Positions 34,941 through 45,623 of a stretch of DNA of 64,000 nucleotides are shown piece after piece (the stretch's first letter is position 1; every line of letters starts with the position of its first letter). The position numbers and the translations under genes are program-made. Location of the stretch: contig BCKK01000003.1 of the NCBI GenBank assembly GCA_001600615.1, positions 1,474,181 through 1,538,180 on the forward strand, read 5' to 3'. This DNA is from Dioszegia crocea (Eukaryota; Basidiomycota; Tremellomycetes; Tremellales; Bulleribasidiaceae). A model generated the notes under the pieces. That model had not been told where the DNA came from. It searched no databases and saw only the letters and a program-made list of their open reading frames with translations.

Positions 34941-36089
34941 TCAGCTCTGAACAAAGAACCAAGTATCCACTATTCTATCAGCTCACATTCGCCACAAACA
35001 CCAGGGAGCAAAGCATGACCATTTACTCACATCCAGTAGTATCCTCCGAGCCTGAAGTCATAGCCACCCTTCCCAGCAGGTTATAGCCTTGCATCTCCAT
35101 GGCAGTCAAGACAGCAATCATGATGAATCGAGCCTGATTGAACTGATCGCCCGATAGCGTCGTCCAAGGTGTTCCCTTCAGCTTGAGCTGCCATGCCCCT
35201 GGCTCTTCCTCTTTGGCATCTTGAATGCCAGCTGGCCAGGCTCCCTATGGTATCAGCACCTATCTCTGCGCCGATGGCTGCGCAGTGAGTAGGAGAGAAG
35301 ACATACCCTCACAGCCAGCTCAAACGCCACGCGAACCCCATCAGTCGGCGCGTCGACAATCCTGATCTTGTCCCAGCTATGGAGCGAGATGGAGAAGATG
35401 TATTTCCGGGCAGGTGTGCCTTGGCGGAAGATGAGGGTATCCCTGACTGATCCCGGCCTGGAGATATCGGCCGATACTGCTAGATGCCACCCTTCTCCAG
35501 CGAGAGCGTGGAGGATGTGAGCCGACATTCGGCGAGCGCGAATCGTTCCCGAGCCTATGTTCGCCCCTGAGGGTGTCAGCAACGAGTACAGCCAGGTACG
35601 TATCATTCTCAAGGCCCGATGGCGCGAAAGAGAGATCAGCCCAAGAGTGGAGAATGGGCGAAAGGAAGGGCATGTAAAAAAGGCCATAGCGCAAAACTCA
35701 CAAGGCCATCCTGAAAGCTTCCAATACCACGACGTCTCATCTACCTTCTTGAATTCCTTAACGCCAGCAGTCCAAGTACGCTTGATAGCTGCATCAATCG
35801 GCTCGACTACTTCCTTCGGAAACCCTATAATCCTGATTCTGTCCCAAGCGAGGGAGACGGCCGCATAGGTCGATGCAGAGCGGATGGAGGGATCGCCGAA
35901 GCCGGAAAGATCGAGGGGGAGGTGGGCATATGATAGGTGTTGAGGAAGAGGGATGGAGGTCTTGGAGTCGTTGGAGTAGTGTGATGATGGGGCGGAAGGG
36001 GATGAAAGGGGGTAAGCGGGAGGGGGGTCTGCGGATTGGGAAGCAGAGTTGTGGGATTCATTCGGGTGTTTTTCGTCAGCGGGGTTCAT
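34941..36089 (-). CDS. uncharacterised PPAY-motif paralogue 2, duplicated module
   Basis: Four exons (35702-36089, 35307-35566, 35031-35244, 34941-34969), 296 aa. Exons 2, 3 and 4 are exactly the same lengths as in paralogue 1 (260, 214, 29 nt), and the intron phases are equal, so the pair arose by tandem duplication. It has DPPPAYPLSS at the N-terminus, the same two modules (SLAWDRIRIIGFPKEVVEPIDAAI and SLHSWDKIRIVDAPTDGVRVAFELAV) and the closing DTWFFVQS. Intron 2 begins with a normal GT (gtatgt). Function unknown; the PPAY suggests recruitment by a WW-domain protein such as the Rsp5 ubiquitin ligase, which is inference. Confidence 0.8.
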
Positions 36090-36509
36090 TATCGATAAGT
36101 TGCAATTGAGATACGGATGAGATGATCATTGTCTGAGTCCTGTCAGTGCATTGTATGTATACTCGCAGTACCAGGTGACGGCGAGAAGGTCCTGCGGGAA
36201 CTGTAAATCTTGCTCAGAGATCCTAAACTCTGAAACACAGCTTCTGCCCTCTGAAACGTGCGTGGCCGATGCAGACTGACCCCATGGCCACACTATCGAC
36301 TGAGGAGGACTATGAGGCCGAGGTTGCGAGTGTTCCGAGCTATAATGGAACAGTCAAGACAGATAAGAAAGAGGTGCAACTATGTACTTCAGTTAAGACA
36401 CATATGGCGTCTGAAGGGTATGACTTTGGTTGCCACCGTCGACTACGTACTATATATACCCTCGAGAAGATCCCCCCAAGTCTACCTAAGTGGCGGTATT
36501 AGGCAGGGT
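36090..36509. other. intergenic spacer between paralogues 2 and 3
   Basis: 420 bp. A 77 aa plus-strand frame (36269-36502) has no recognisable content. It likely holds the paralogue 2 promoter and the 3' end of paralogue 3. Confidence 0.5.
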
Positions 36510-37534
36510 TCATTGTTTGCTGACGAAGAACCAACTATCCACTATATTATCAGCCTCAACACTCTAACACACACGTCCCAACTCACATTCACTCTGATTC
36601 TCCCCGGCTCCTATGGACATATCCACACTCGCCAGCAGCTCAAATCCCTGAGACTCCATCGCCGACAGGATCGAGCACGCCAACATACGAGCATGGTTGA
36701 TCTCATCACCGCGCGAACTCCACCAAGGATTCCCCCGGAGTTTGAGCTGATACGCGCCGTGTTCTTTGATCTTGGCGTCCTGGATGCCTAATGGCCATGA
36801 TGACTGCCCATCAGCAATATCTCCACCTTACGAGCAAAGAGACTTACTCTGACAGCCTGATCAAATGCCTGCTTCACCACATCGTGCGGCGCATCAATCA
36901 ACCTGATCTTATCGCTCTCATTGAATGACACTGGGAAGATATATCGCTGGAGCGGTGGACCAGATTTGAAGATTAACGTGTCCTTGTCCCAGCCCTTTTT
37001 GGATAGGTCGGTGGATAGGGTGAGATGCCAGCCGTTCTCGAGCAGAGCGTGGAGGATGTGTGCGAGTAGTCGACGAGCAGGGACAGCTTCGCTGCCTTGG
37101 CCGTACCACTGTATCGTCAGCCCAGATCCTCCCAATCAAGTCCCTATTTGGCTCACCGGTCTGCCGTACAACTTCCACTCCCAGCTAAACTTATCATACG
37201 CGCCCTGCTTCTGGATTCCCGGTGCCCATACCCGCTGTATGGCCGTACTGATCGGACCAACAATCTCCCCGGGGAAACCAATGATCCGAATTTTGTCCGA
37301 GCTGGAGAGGAGCAGAGCGGCAAAGGTTGATGGGGTATGTGATGATGAGGAGCCACCAAAGCCAGATTGTGGTAGAGGGACTGGTGGGTATGGAGATTGC
37401 TTGGTGTCGTTTGCATAGGTCTGCTTCGGGATGTCCTCGGGATAGGCGGGAGGTGGGGCGGCAGGAGTTTGAACATACTCCTGTGGGACATCGGGACGTT
37501 TCTCGTCTGAGGAATGGCGATTGAAGAGCCCCAT
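36510..37534 (-). CDS. uncharacterised PPAY-motif paralogue 3, duplicated module
   Basis: Four exons (37157-37534, 36848-37108, 36587-36803, 36510-36541), 295 aa. It is the most diverged of the three, but intron positions correspond. The N-terminus has APPPAYPED. Module 1 is SSSDKIRIIGFPGEIVGPISTAI then WKLYGRPWYGQGSEAVPARR; module 2 is SFNESDKIRLIDAPHDVVKQAFDQAV then LKLRGNPWWSSRGDEINHAR. This copy shows most plainly that the two halves are the same module. It ends LDSWFFVSKQ. Intron 2 has the consensus donor gtaagt. Confidence 0.8.
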
Positions 37535-37789
37535 ATTGACAGTATCTGGCTGTATTAGTCGGTCTGGAGGAATATATGAGAGGTATACTTGCCAAGGCTC
37601 TTGCTTGCAATGCTGTGTGAGGTATGGAAGATGCTTCTGCTTCTGCAGTGTCAACCTAGTTAAATCTCGGATCCGACCCACGCCGAGCTCCGATATCACC
37701 CACTTCCAATTCCACGTCATGCCAGAATTTTACCCAGAGCTACAGCCTCCACTATCGACATCCACCACTTGCCATGTACCATAATCACA

Positions 37790-40673
37790 ATGGCACCTAC
37801 ACCAGAAGACAGGTTCGCAAGGCTCAAGACGGATCCTCGATTCCGTCGACCAAAGCAGAAACAGCTCAAAGTCGAGATTGATGATCGATTCAAGGACGTG
37901 TTGGAGAGTGAAGAGTTTGGAGGGAAAGGCAAGGGCAAAGGAAAGGCTTCAGATGGTGAGTCTGTATGGAAGGCTTGGATGTACTATTGGTGCTAACTCG
38001 CTTCAGTCAAAGTGGACAAGCGCGGCCGACCTCTAGCTGGGTCTCACCACCAAGACCAGCTCAAGCGATTCTATCGACTCCGCTCGGCCTCCCCTTCTGC
38101 TTCTGGCTCTGGAGATGCAGCTGGGGCTGATGCACCTACATTCGTCGATTACGCTCGAGGAGATGGATACTTGTCGTCTTCTGGGTCCGAAGACGAGGAG
38201 GAGGAGTCCGAGGCGGAGGAAGAGGAGTTGGAGATTGGTGGCAAGAGGCGAGTGGCGCCCAGGCCGGGATACGACGCCGCGGACGATAGTGACAGCAGCG
38301 AGGGCAGTGAAGCGTCGGGGAGTCATCTGGACATTGATCTGGAGGAAGATGAGGAGAGTGCGTTTCCTCTTGAGGTGATTGGGGAGGGTGAGGAGGAAGA
38401 GGAGGAGGATGACGGGCCGACAACCGACCCGACTGTCCGGATTGCAGCTGTTAATCTGGATTGGGACAATCTACGGGCGTCGGACTTATTCGCAGTCTTC
38501 AACTCTTTCCTCAAGGAGGGTGGGAGAAAGATTAAGGGTGCGCCAGAGATGAAGGGGGAGGGAAAGCTGTTGGGTGTTAAGATATACCCTAGTGAATTCG
38601 GGAAAGAGCGGATGAAGCGGGAAGAGATGGAGGGGCCTGGTGGGGGGATGTTCTTGTCGAAGAGTGGGGAGGGTAAAGCAAAGAAGGGGAAGGGTAAGAG
38701 CAGGCGGGAAAGGGAGGAGGAGAGCGATGAAGATAGTGAGAGTGAGATGGGTGATGAGAGTGGGGATGAGATGGAGTCGGGATCGGACGATGGGCTCGTC
38801 GAACTTGATTCGGACGATGAGGATCAGGATGAAGACGAAGACGATCTCAGTGGTGAAGAAGAGGATGACGAGGATGAAGAAGGGGAGGAAGATTCAGAGG
38901 ACGACGGTCTACCCGCATCTGGAAAGGCTGGGAAGCTCGACATCATGTCGGACGTATCCTCCGATGCCGGTTCGGAGGACATCGATATGGATCAGCTGCG
39001 GCAGTATCAGCTGGAGCGGTTACGGTAAGTTTTACTCATGCTTCACGGGTGTGCGTTTGCTGATGGTCAGATACTACTATGCCATTGCGACATTCTCTAC
39101 CGTGGCTGCTGCCGAGCACGTCATGGCTGAATGCAACGGCACGGAGTTTGAGCGTACAGCAAACGTCATGGACCTGAGCTATGTACCCGACGGTATGGAT
39201 TTTTCGGATGACGAATTACAGTAAGTCCTTGGCGAGTTGAACGATTTGGACTGCGCTAATTGTGCCAGCGACGAAGCGACGAAAGAACCCCGTGGATACA
39301 AAGGCACAGACTTTGTGACTGATGCGCTTCGCCATTCGAAGGTCAAACTCACATGGGATCAGGATGATCCAAACCGGTCGAAACTCACTCGGAAGGCGTT
39401 GACGAGGGAAGAGATTGAAGAGCAAGATTTCAAAAATCTCGTTGCGGGCTCAGACGACAGTGGGAGTGAGAGTGACGATGGGAGTGATCTGGATGATGGA
39501 GCTGGGGGTATGCCAATTGGTGTGGGGACAGGCGCGGCTGTTGGGAAAGGTGGGAAGGGGAAGGAGGGGGATGTGGCCAAGGGCGCAGATGCCAAAGCTA
39601 AGAAGGCGAAGGTTAAGGAGAGGAAGGATAAGCTGAGGGCATTACTTTTGGCGGGTAATGAGGAAGATGGGGATATTTGGGGTAAAGCCGGATTAGGCGG
39701 GGTGGCCGATATGGCTGATGGGGATGAGGATGAGCGTGGAGGGAAAGGCGGGATGGAGATTACTTTCCGGCCTGCGTTAGCTGAAGGTGCGCCGGCATTG
39801 GAGGATGATAATCTTACTACGCTCGAGAGGTATCAATTACGGATGAAGGAGAAGAAGTCTAGGAAGAAGGAGAAGTTGGAGATGCGGCGTGGGATGAAGG
39901 AGGGGGATGCGCCAGATGTGGAGGAGGAGGGCAAGAAGGTTGTTGAAGCCGATGACTTCTTTGGTGGGGAAAGTGAGGAAGAGGCAGTGGAGGAGAAGCC
40001 GAAATCGAAGAAGGAGCCCAAGTCTAAATCGATAAAGGACAAATCTACTCCTGTTCCTGTTCCTTCCTCCGCCTCCGCCAAACCATCCAAACCTACCCCT
40101 GCCCCAGCGGCCATTCCTGCCGATGTTCACTCCGACCTTCAGCCCGCGGACGACAAGGAGCATTTCTCAATGAAGGACATCATCAAGGATGAAAAGGGGG
40201 ATGGGAAACGGCGTCGGAAACGGGCGAGTCAGGCCAAGAAGGAGGCCCGAGCCGAAGCTTTGGGTCGAACGAGGGAGACTGAATTAGGACAAGAAGGATG
40301 GAAGATTGATGTGAAGGATAGCCGGTTTAAGGCATTGCATGAAGAACCGGAGTTTGCTATTGATCCTAGTAATCCTCAGTGAGTCTTGTCGACTTTTGAT
40401 TAGGGTCATTGGCTGATGGGTAGCTTTACGAAGACTAAAGCTATGAAGGATCTTTTGGCTGAGCGGGCGAGAGTACGAGAGGGCAAGCGGAAAGATGGGC
40501 CTTTGGGATCGGGGGAGGCACCGGCCGAACGCGCGCCTAAGAAGGCTGTGGCTGGAGCGGGCGGGCCGAAGGAGAGAGATCTGACGGCACTGGTGCAGAG
40601 TGTGAAGCGTAAGATGGAGAATGGTCCTAGTGGGGCGGCGGCAAAGAGCGGGCGGAAGCGGCATCGCAAGTAG
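37790..40673 (+). CDS. ESF1: ESF1 pre-rRNA processing protein
   Basis: A nucleolar factor for 18S rRNA maturation. Five exons (37790-37955, 38006-39024, 39071-39220, 39269-40378, 40424-40673). It begins PEDRFARLKTDPRFRRPK, the typical ESF1 start, followed by VKVDKRGRPL. The core NUC153-type features are TVRIAAVNLDWDNLRASDLFAVFNSF, LGVKIYPSEFGKERM and LRYYYAIATFSTVAAAEHV. Long acidic, Glu/Asp/Ser-rich stretches separate the domains. Near the C-terminus lie DSRFKALHEEPEFAIDPSNP and FTKTKAMKDLLAERARVREGK, the conserved NUC153 motif. An ATG seven codons upstream (37769) is also in frame. Confidence 0.92.
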
Positions 40674-41236
40674 GCCCGGGTCGACGTTTGGCGGTGCGGA
40701 TGTCTCAGTAAGGGTTTTTGATGCTGTAAATTTACGTTTTTGCGATCTGTGATTGCATCGACATGACTGTAATATGCTGACATGGCTAATGAGCGTACTC
40801 ACTTTGGCTCACCATACAGTATGCTTGTAATTGGAAAGGTAATATCCCGTTCGCTGTACTCATGAGCCGTTATTAACGAGTGAAACCGACCGAGCGGCCG
40901 AAACATCACCTGCCTCGTCTGGTCTCAAAGCACTTTACCTTACTCTTGCCTACTGATATTGATTATTGTTGCGTCCAAGACGGGGCGGGCTCCTCCTGCC
41001 ACCGGTACCGTCAAAACAACAAACCCATCTCAGGTGCTATATAATCCCCTCAGGCCAACGCCGAGTCTTTATCCTTCATTCTCAAACCTCACCATCTTTG
41101 TTCTCTCACACTTCTTTACTAAATCTTCGTCTTTGTCTTCCTCTCCTTCGTTTACTCTCTTGTCTATATCAAACCTACCACCTACGTCTATCCCAGTACA
41201 AGCCAATAAAACCCCACCACCGACACTCCACACACA
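40674..41236. other. intergenic region upstream of the glycine-rich secreted protein
   Basis: 563 bp. It includes a TATA-like box at 41038-41045 and a pyrimidine-rich leader (41060-41220). No other gene was recognised. Confidence 0.5.
41038..41045 (+). promoter_or_regulatory. TATA-like box (TATATAAT)
   Basis: It lies about 190 nt upstream of the ATG of the glycine-rich secreted protein and is followed by a CT-rich leader, a common arrangement in highly expressed fungal genes. Confidence 0.45.
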
Positions 41237-41825
41237 ATGTTCAAATCCATCATTCTCCTCGCCTGTGTCTCCCTCTTCGTCGTCGCCGCTCCTGTCCCCG
41301 CTGGACAAGGTGGAAGTGGATATACCGGTAATGCCGGTCAGGCCGAAGGGGGCAATTTCCAAAAGTCATCATAGTACGTTCTTCTTTTCCATTCCTTTCT
41401 TACACCCATGTTCTCCGCTGCCGGCCTGTCTAGTCGAGAAGCCTACTCTTCAGAAGACGTAGCTAACAACCCAGTGGCGGCCTCATCAATGCCGATATCC
41501 TCAACCTCGGATCTGGCAATGCAGGCAAGGGCGGTTCAGCCAACTCCGGCAATGCGCTCGGTGGGGGTGTAGCAGGCGGATGCCAAGCGGGCGAGGGCGG
41601 AGGTAAAGGTGGTGAAGCTTACACCGGTATGCCCTTTGTTGCAGTATGACCGAACTTCAGCTGAACGAACTAGGTCTCGGTGGTCAGGCCCACGGTGGTG
41701 ACTACGCCGAGTCATCCTATGGCGGTCTGATCAATTTGAAGGCGCTCAATATCGGGTCTAACAATGCCGGCAAGGGCGGAGAGGCCAACTCGGGCTCTTC
41801 AGCTGGCGGTGGGGTTGGGTGCTAA
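41237..41825 (+). CDS. small glycine-rich secreted repeat protein
   Basis: Three exons (41237-41373, 41475-41626, 41674-41825), 146 aa. A signal peptide is clear (MFKSIILLACVSLFVVAAPVPA). The mature part is two tandem repeats of about 55 aa with the shared order G-Y/AYTG, GQAxGG, SSYGGLIN, LNxGSxNAGKGG, ANSG and GGGV, ending in a Cys (GGGVAGGC and GGGVGC). I know no function. It resembles structural or surface-coating secreted proteins in composition. The strong TATA-like box and CT leader suggest high expression. Confidence 0.8.
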
Positions 41826-42416
41826 GCGTTATGGATGCCGAACATTTGCGCTGGGCGCGGGATTGTGTAGAGTTTCTATGTATAGTTTGGACCGGTCTAT
41901 GTTGTCCATGTCACTTCGTGTTTATTCCGATCTGTTGCGCTTGGAACTGGGCGAGCGGGCAGTCATGTATAGGTATATCAATGCATCTGTCTTCTTCTTC
42001 TGGCTACTGCTACTACCTGACTTCAATCGGAGGAAACTACATATCGTACATACAAGAGAATAAGAGGAAGGCCGACTACATCTGAAGAACAAGGGTCTGG
42101 GCGGACGAGGGTCCGAGAAGGGAAAGTGAAGGGTGGGGAAAGACCGTCCAGGAATGAAACGGTAGAGAGAGAGAGAGCGATTACAACGTAGGTGAGAGAG
42201 GGAGAAATCGCGAAAGGGAAATTGAAGAGAGGAGAGGGGGACAGGTTGATTAGGGATAGGAAGGTGGAGTATATTCGAGTGGAAAAAGGTATTATAGGCG
42301 GACGGAGATAGTTTGGGATTATGTTGGATTTTGGTAGTTCGGACTATGGGCCAATCAATCGGGTCTCCTCCATCTGGAAGAGGCCTCTAACACGGGTGCC
42401 ATCGCGTGGACCCGGC
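41826..42416. other. convergent 3' intergenic region
   Basis: 591 bp between two converging genes. It contains a short (AG)n tract at about 42164-42177. Open frames here run out of the 3' UTRs and are not supported. Confidence 0.5.
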
Positions 42417-44142
42417 TCAGCTCTTCCAGAATGTCCGCTTGACGGGACTCGCAGCGGCTGTAGGTGATGGCGAAGGGGTAGGGCGGGGAAGGGGTTTGGC
42501 AAGGATGAAGTCGAGGCTAGGTGCATGGGGCTGACGGTTGCGGGGATCCTCCATATCATCCTCCTCTTCCGAGTCATACCTCCTCTGCGCTGGGTAGTTC
42601 CGGTGAGGAGGGCTGGGTGGGGGGTACGCCACAGACTGGGGAGGGTGGTGGGAGTGATGCGAGTGGGAAGAGTGTGAAGAGTGGCCATGGCCATGATTAT
42701 AGGGATGGCCGTGCGAATGAGGGGGAGATACGTGTCTGCCCGACCTGGATTTATCCCAGTATGTCGGAGCGGAAGAAGGGTGGATGGGTCTGACTGTTGG
42801 ACCTGAAACTTCCGGTCCGTGCCCAAAGTTATTATGATGAGAAGGAAGGTCGGAATTGGTATGCGAATACTGTCGATATCTAGTCTGTCGATCAATGTCC
42901 CGATGGACATTACTGCTCGATGCTCGAGCATGGTTCGATGGACCCGGAGAGTAATTACCAGAAGGAGATCGACCGCCCATGGGTCCAAGATGGGGTACAC
43001 CGCGTGAATGAATAGGTGTAGCGGTCCTACTCTTCTTGACGATCCGACCCCGGACCGGTTTCTTCTTCCGATTCTTCATTCGCTGATCCGCCTTGTCGTA
43101 CTCGATAGCGTCGGGGAGTGTCATCTCAACTTCGATACCGTCCTTTCGCAAGATCCGGACGGGGATGGCAGGAATGAGCATATTGGCAAGATCGAGCTCT
43201 GCGACGGGTGGGAGGGAGGGTGGGTTGGGCAGAGAGTTGTAAGCTGCGTGAACGAGTTGTTTGAGGCGCAATGGCCAGGCAGTGGGGTCGGACGGTGAAG
43301 TGGGGTTGCATGAGGAATCGGTGGTAAGGAATCGTTTCACTGTGATGTTAGCTTTGGCCGAATGATGAGAGGGGAGAAATTACGTTCGGGGTTTGTGCCG
43401 TGGTGGTTTTTGAGAGTCTGGGAGTGGGAACTGATACGCTTTCGGCCGCAGTATGTGCCGATCTCCAAGGTGACCCAGAGACCCAGCTGCTCGTTACGAC
43501 CTCGCATTTCGCCAAAGAGTCGGCGCTGTTCGCGACCGGAAGGAGGAAGGGCAAAGGCGGCTGGACTGTCAGCTGTTGAACAAGATATAGAGAAGCCAAC
43601 TTACCCTGCTCGTAGACCCGCTTCATCTCGTCTGACCACCCGTCCGTCTTGGCTTTGGGTGTGGGCGGACTTCCATTCGACTCCTCACTCCCCCTCGTCC
43701 TCTTACTCCTCCCTGTATCCTCCGTCTGTCCAGACGAGTCCGAAGACCGTCTCTTCTTCATGCTTGACATCCTGGTCGATCCTGTAGAGTCTGATGAATT
43801 TGCAGATTCTGACGCCGAGGAAAGGGTTACTTTCATAGATACTCCGCCCAGCGGAATAGCAGCGGGTGAAGGAGGGTGTTCTTTTTTAATTGTAGATGGC
43901 GCTTCGCTCGATGTCCGCATAGATAGGCCCAAGAGCGCGAGGGCCGCGGCGGATTGGGTTTGGTCCTGCTCCGGACGAGGTGTGGTGAGGCGCGATGAGT
44001 ACTCTTCCTGTGATGGAGAGTCGGAATCGGATGGGGAAGGTGTGCTGGATCGTGATGAGTCGGAAAGAAATACGGATTGCTGGTGCGTCGCGGGATTAGC
44101 GCGGTGTCGTTCAGTTAAAGAGGGTATGGGGTCTGTTTGCAT
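42417..44142 (-). CDS. TEA/ATTS-domain transcription factor
   Basis: Three main exons. The first (44142 to about 43600) is Ser/Pro-rich with a nuclear-localisation-like KKRR and ends DGWSDEMKRVYEQ. The second (about 43385-43560) completes a TEA domain: helix 1 at the end of exon 1, then GREQRRLFGEMRGRNEQLGLWV and the recognition helix CGRKRISSHSQTLKN. That is the TEA signature seen in Tec1, AbaA and TEAD. The last exon (43340-42417) is a long Pro/His/Ser-rich region rich in SHSHHSHHPP-type repeats, with a conserved-looking stretch AIPVRILRKDGIEVEMTLP. TEA factors control development and filamentation in fungi; the targets here are unknown. The upstream frame is open, so the start is tentative. 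Confidence 0.8.
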
Positions 44143-45623
44143 CGCCACTTGGACTGGGTATGACTGGGTGGTTGGGGGTTTGGGTATTGGGACTGTGGAG
44201 GGGCATGGTGAATTCGAGTAAAGGATGGAGTCAAGGGAAAGAAAACAGGTCAGCGATCTCCAGGCACAGGGTATGGAAGTAAGCTTACCGGATCAACACG
44301 TGTAAGCTAAGCGGGTGGCGGGTGGAGTGGTATGGAGTTCTAAAGTGGTGTGTGGGAATGCTTGGTTGGTGAAGGTGCGGAGTAGTATCGTGGGTGGAGA
44401 TTCCTTGCAGATGATATCGATCCTTATAAGAAGAGTTGGAAAATTGGCCGCCCGTAAGACGGATGGAGAGAGGAAAGAAAGTGGAAGGCCGAAAGAGGGG
44501 ATATGACCGATGGTTCGAGACAAGACAAGGTGTGTCTCGGATCGGTCGTCCGAGTCAGCGTGATCAACGGCAAGCGGCTAGAGCGATGATGCCTTGGCCG
44601 TCCAGTCGATGCATGGGGATGTTGGTGTGAGACGCGACCTGTTTGGTTCGGTGGCTATTCACAGGCAAGCTCTGTCGATACTTTGCCGGAATGCCAGTGT
44701 GAAAGCTAGACTAGCGGTGAGGGGCTAATCGAAGTTGGAGCTACTGCCTGATCGTCAGCATTTGTTGTTGTTGTCTCACATTACACGATACCGGTTACGA
44801 CTGCTAGGTACGGTAACAAAAACTTTGATGACGTACAGGTTGTGTGCGTTCCCAGAGCTGGGGCTTTGCTGTACGGATGTACAGCTATGTTGATGGATAG
44901 GGAGTGTACGGGAGGTTATAAGTGGTATAGGCCAAGAGCCGAAGAGCGAAGAGGTGCAAGGGTGTATATCTAAAGTTGTTGTGCCATGCACCCGATGTGC
45001 GGGGTTGGTGGCGGGAGACGCGTTTGGTGTATTGTGACCAGACACCGGATGCGATGTGGGACAATATACCGGAAGGGTTGACGGTGTGAAGTATAGCTTT
45101 CACCTCTTCATTCGTGGGTGAGGTATAAGGTATGAAAGAGAAAGACGGAGGGGGAAACAGGGCGCCGCTTTGATTACTTCCTGGAGCGGCATTTTAACAT
45201 GACTCCATCTTTCCCGACCCCCGTTCACCTAATTTTACGGCATTAAAATTTGCCACACATTCCTCCCATCCGCCGCTTTCGGTATGCAAACCCCGATGAC
45301 GAGTTGTGCATGCTACGAATGTATACATGGTATGGAATGGAACCGATGCTCCAATGAGACCTGCCCCTCTCAGCCTCTATGACACACTTGTAGCTTTGGA
45401 GCGAGGTAGAATGGGGAATTGGCAGCGTTTTTATTGGCTAGATCTGTGTACCGATCGGGGTGATGGGAGGAATGCGGATCTGGCTGGAAGCGGTAGTTTT
45501 CGGCCGGACTTCCGATATGAAACCGGAACCTTAATCCGTGCCTGCAGCATTCCGATATCCCCGGGATAAAATCAAAAGAATGTCAACTACCCTCGGCGCG
45601 TCACTCCACGACCACCCTTACCT
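44143..45623. promoter_or_regulatory. 1.5 kb divergent promoter between the TEA factor and Sec16
   Basis: The longest gap in the window. The TEA side has an upstream ATG at 44206 opening a 31-codon frame that overlaps the main start in another frame. A GTAAGC..CTGAC arrangement near 44250-44290 on the minus strand may be part of a 5' UTR intron. No gene was recognised in the rest. Confidence 0.45.
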
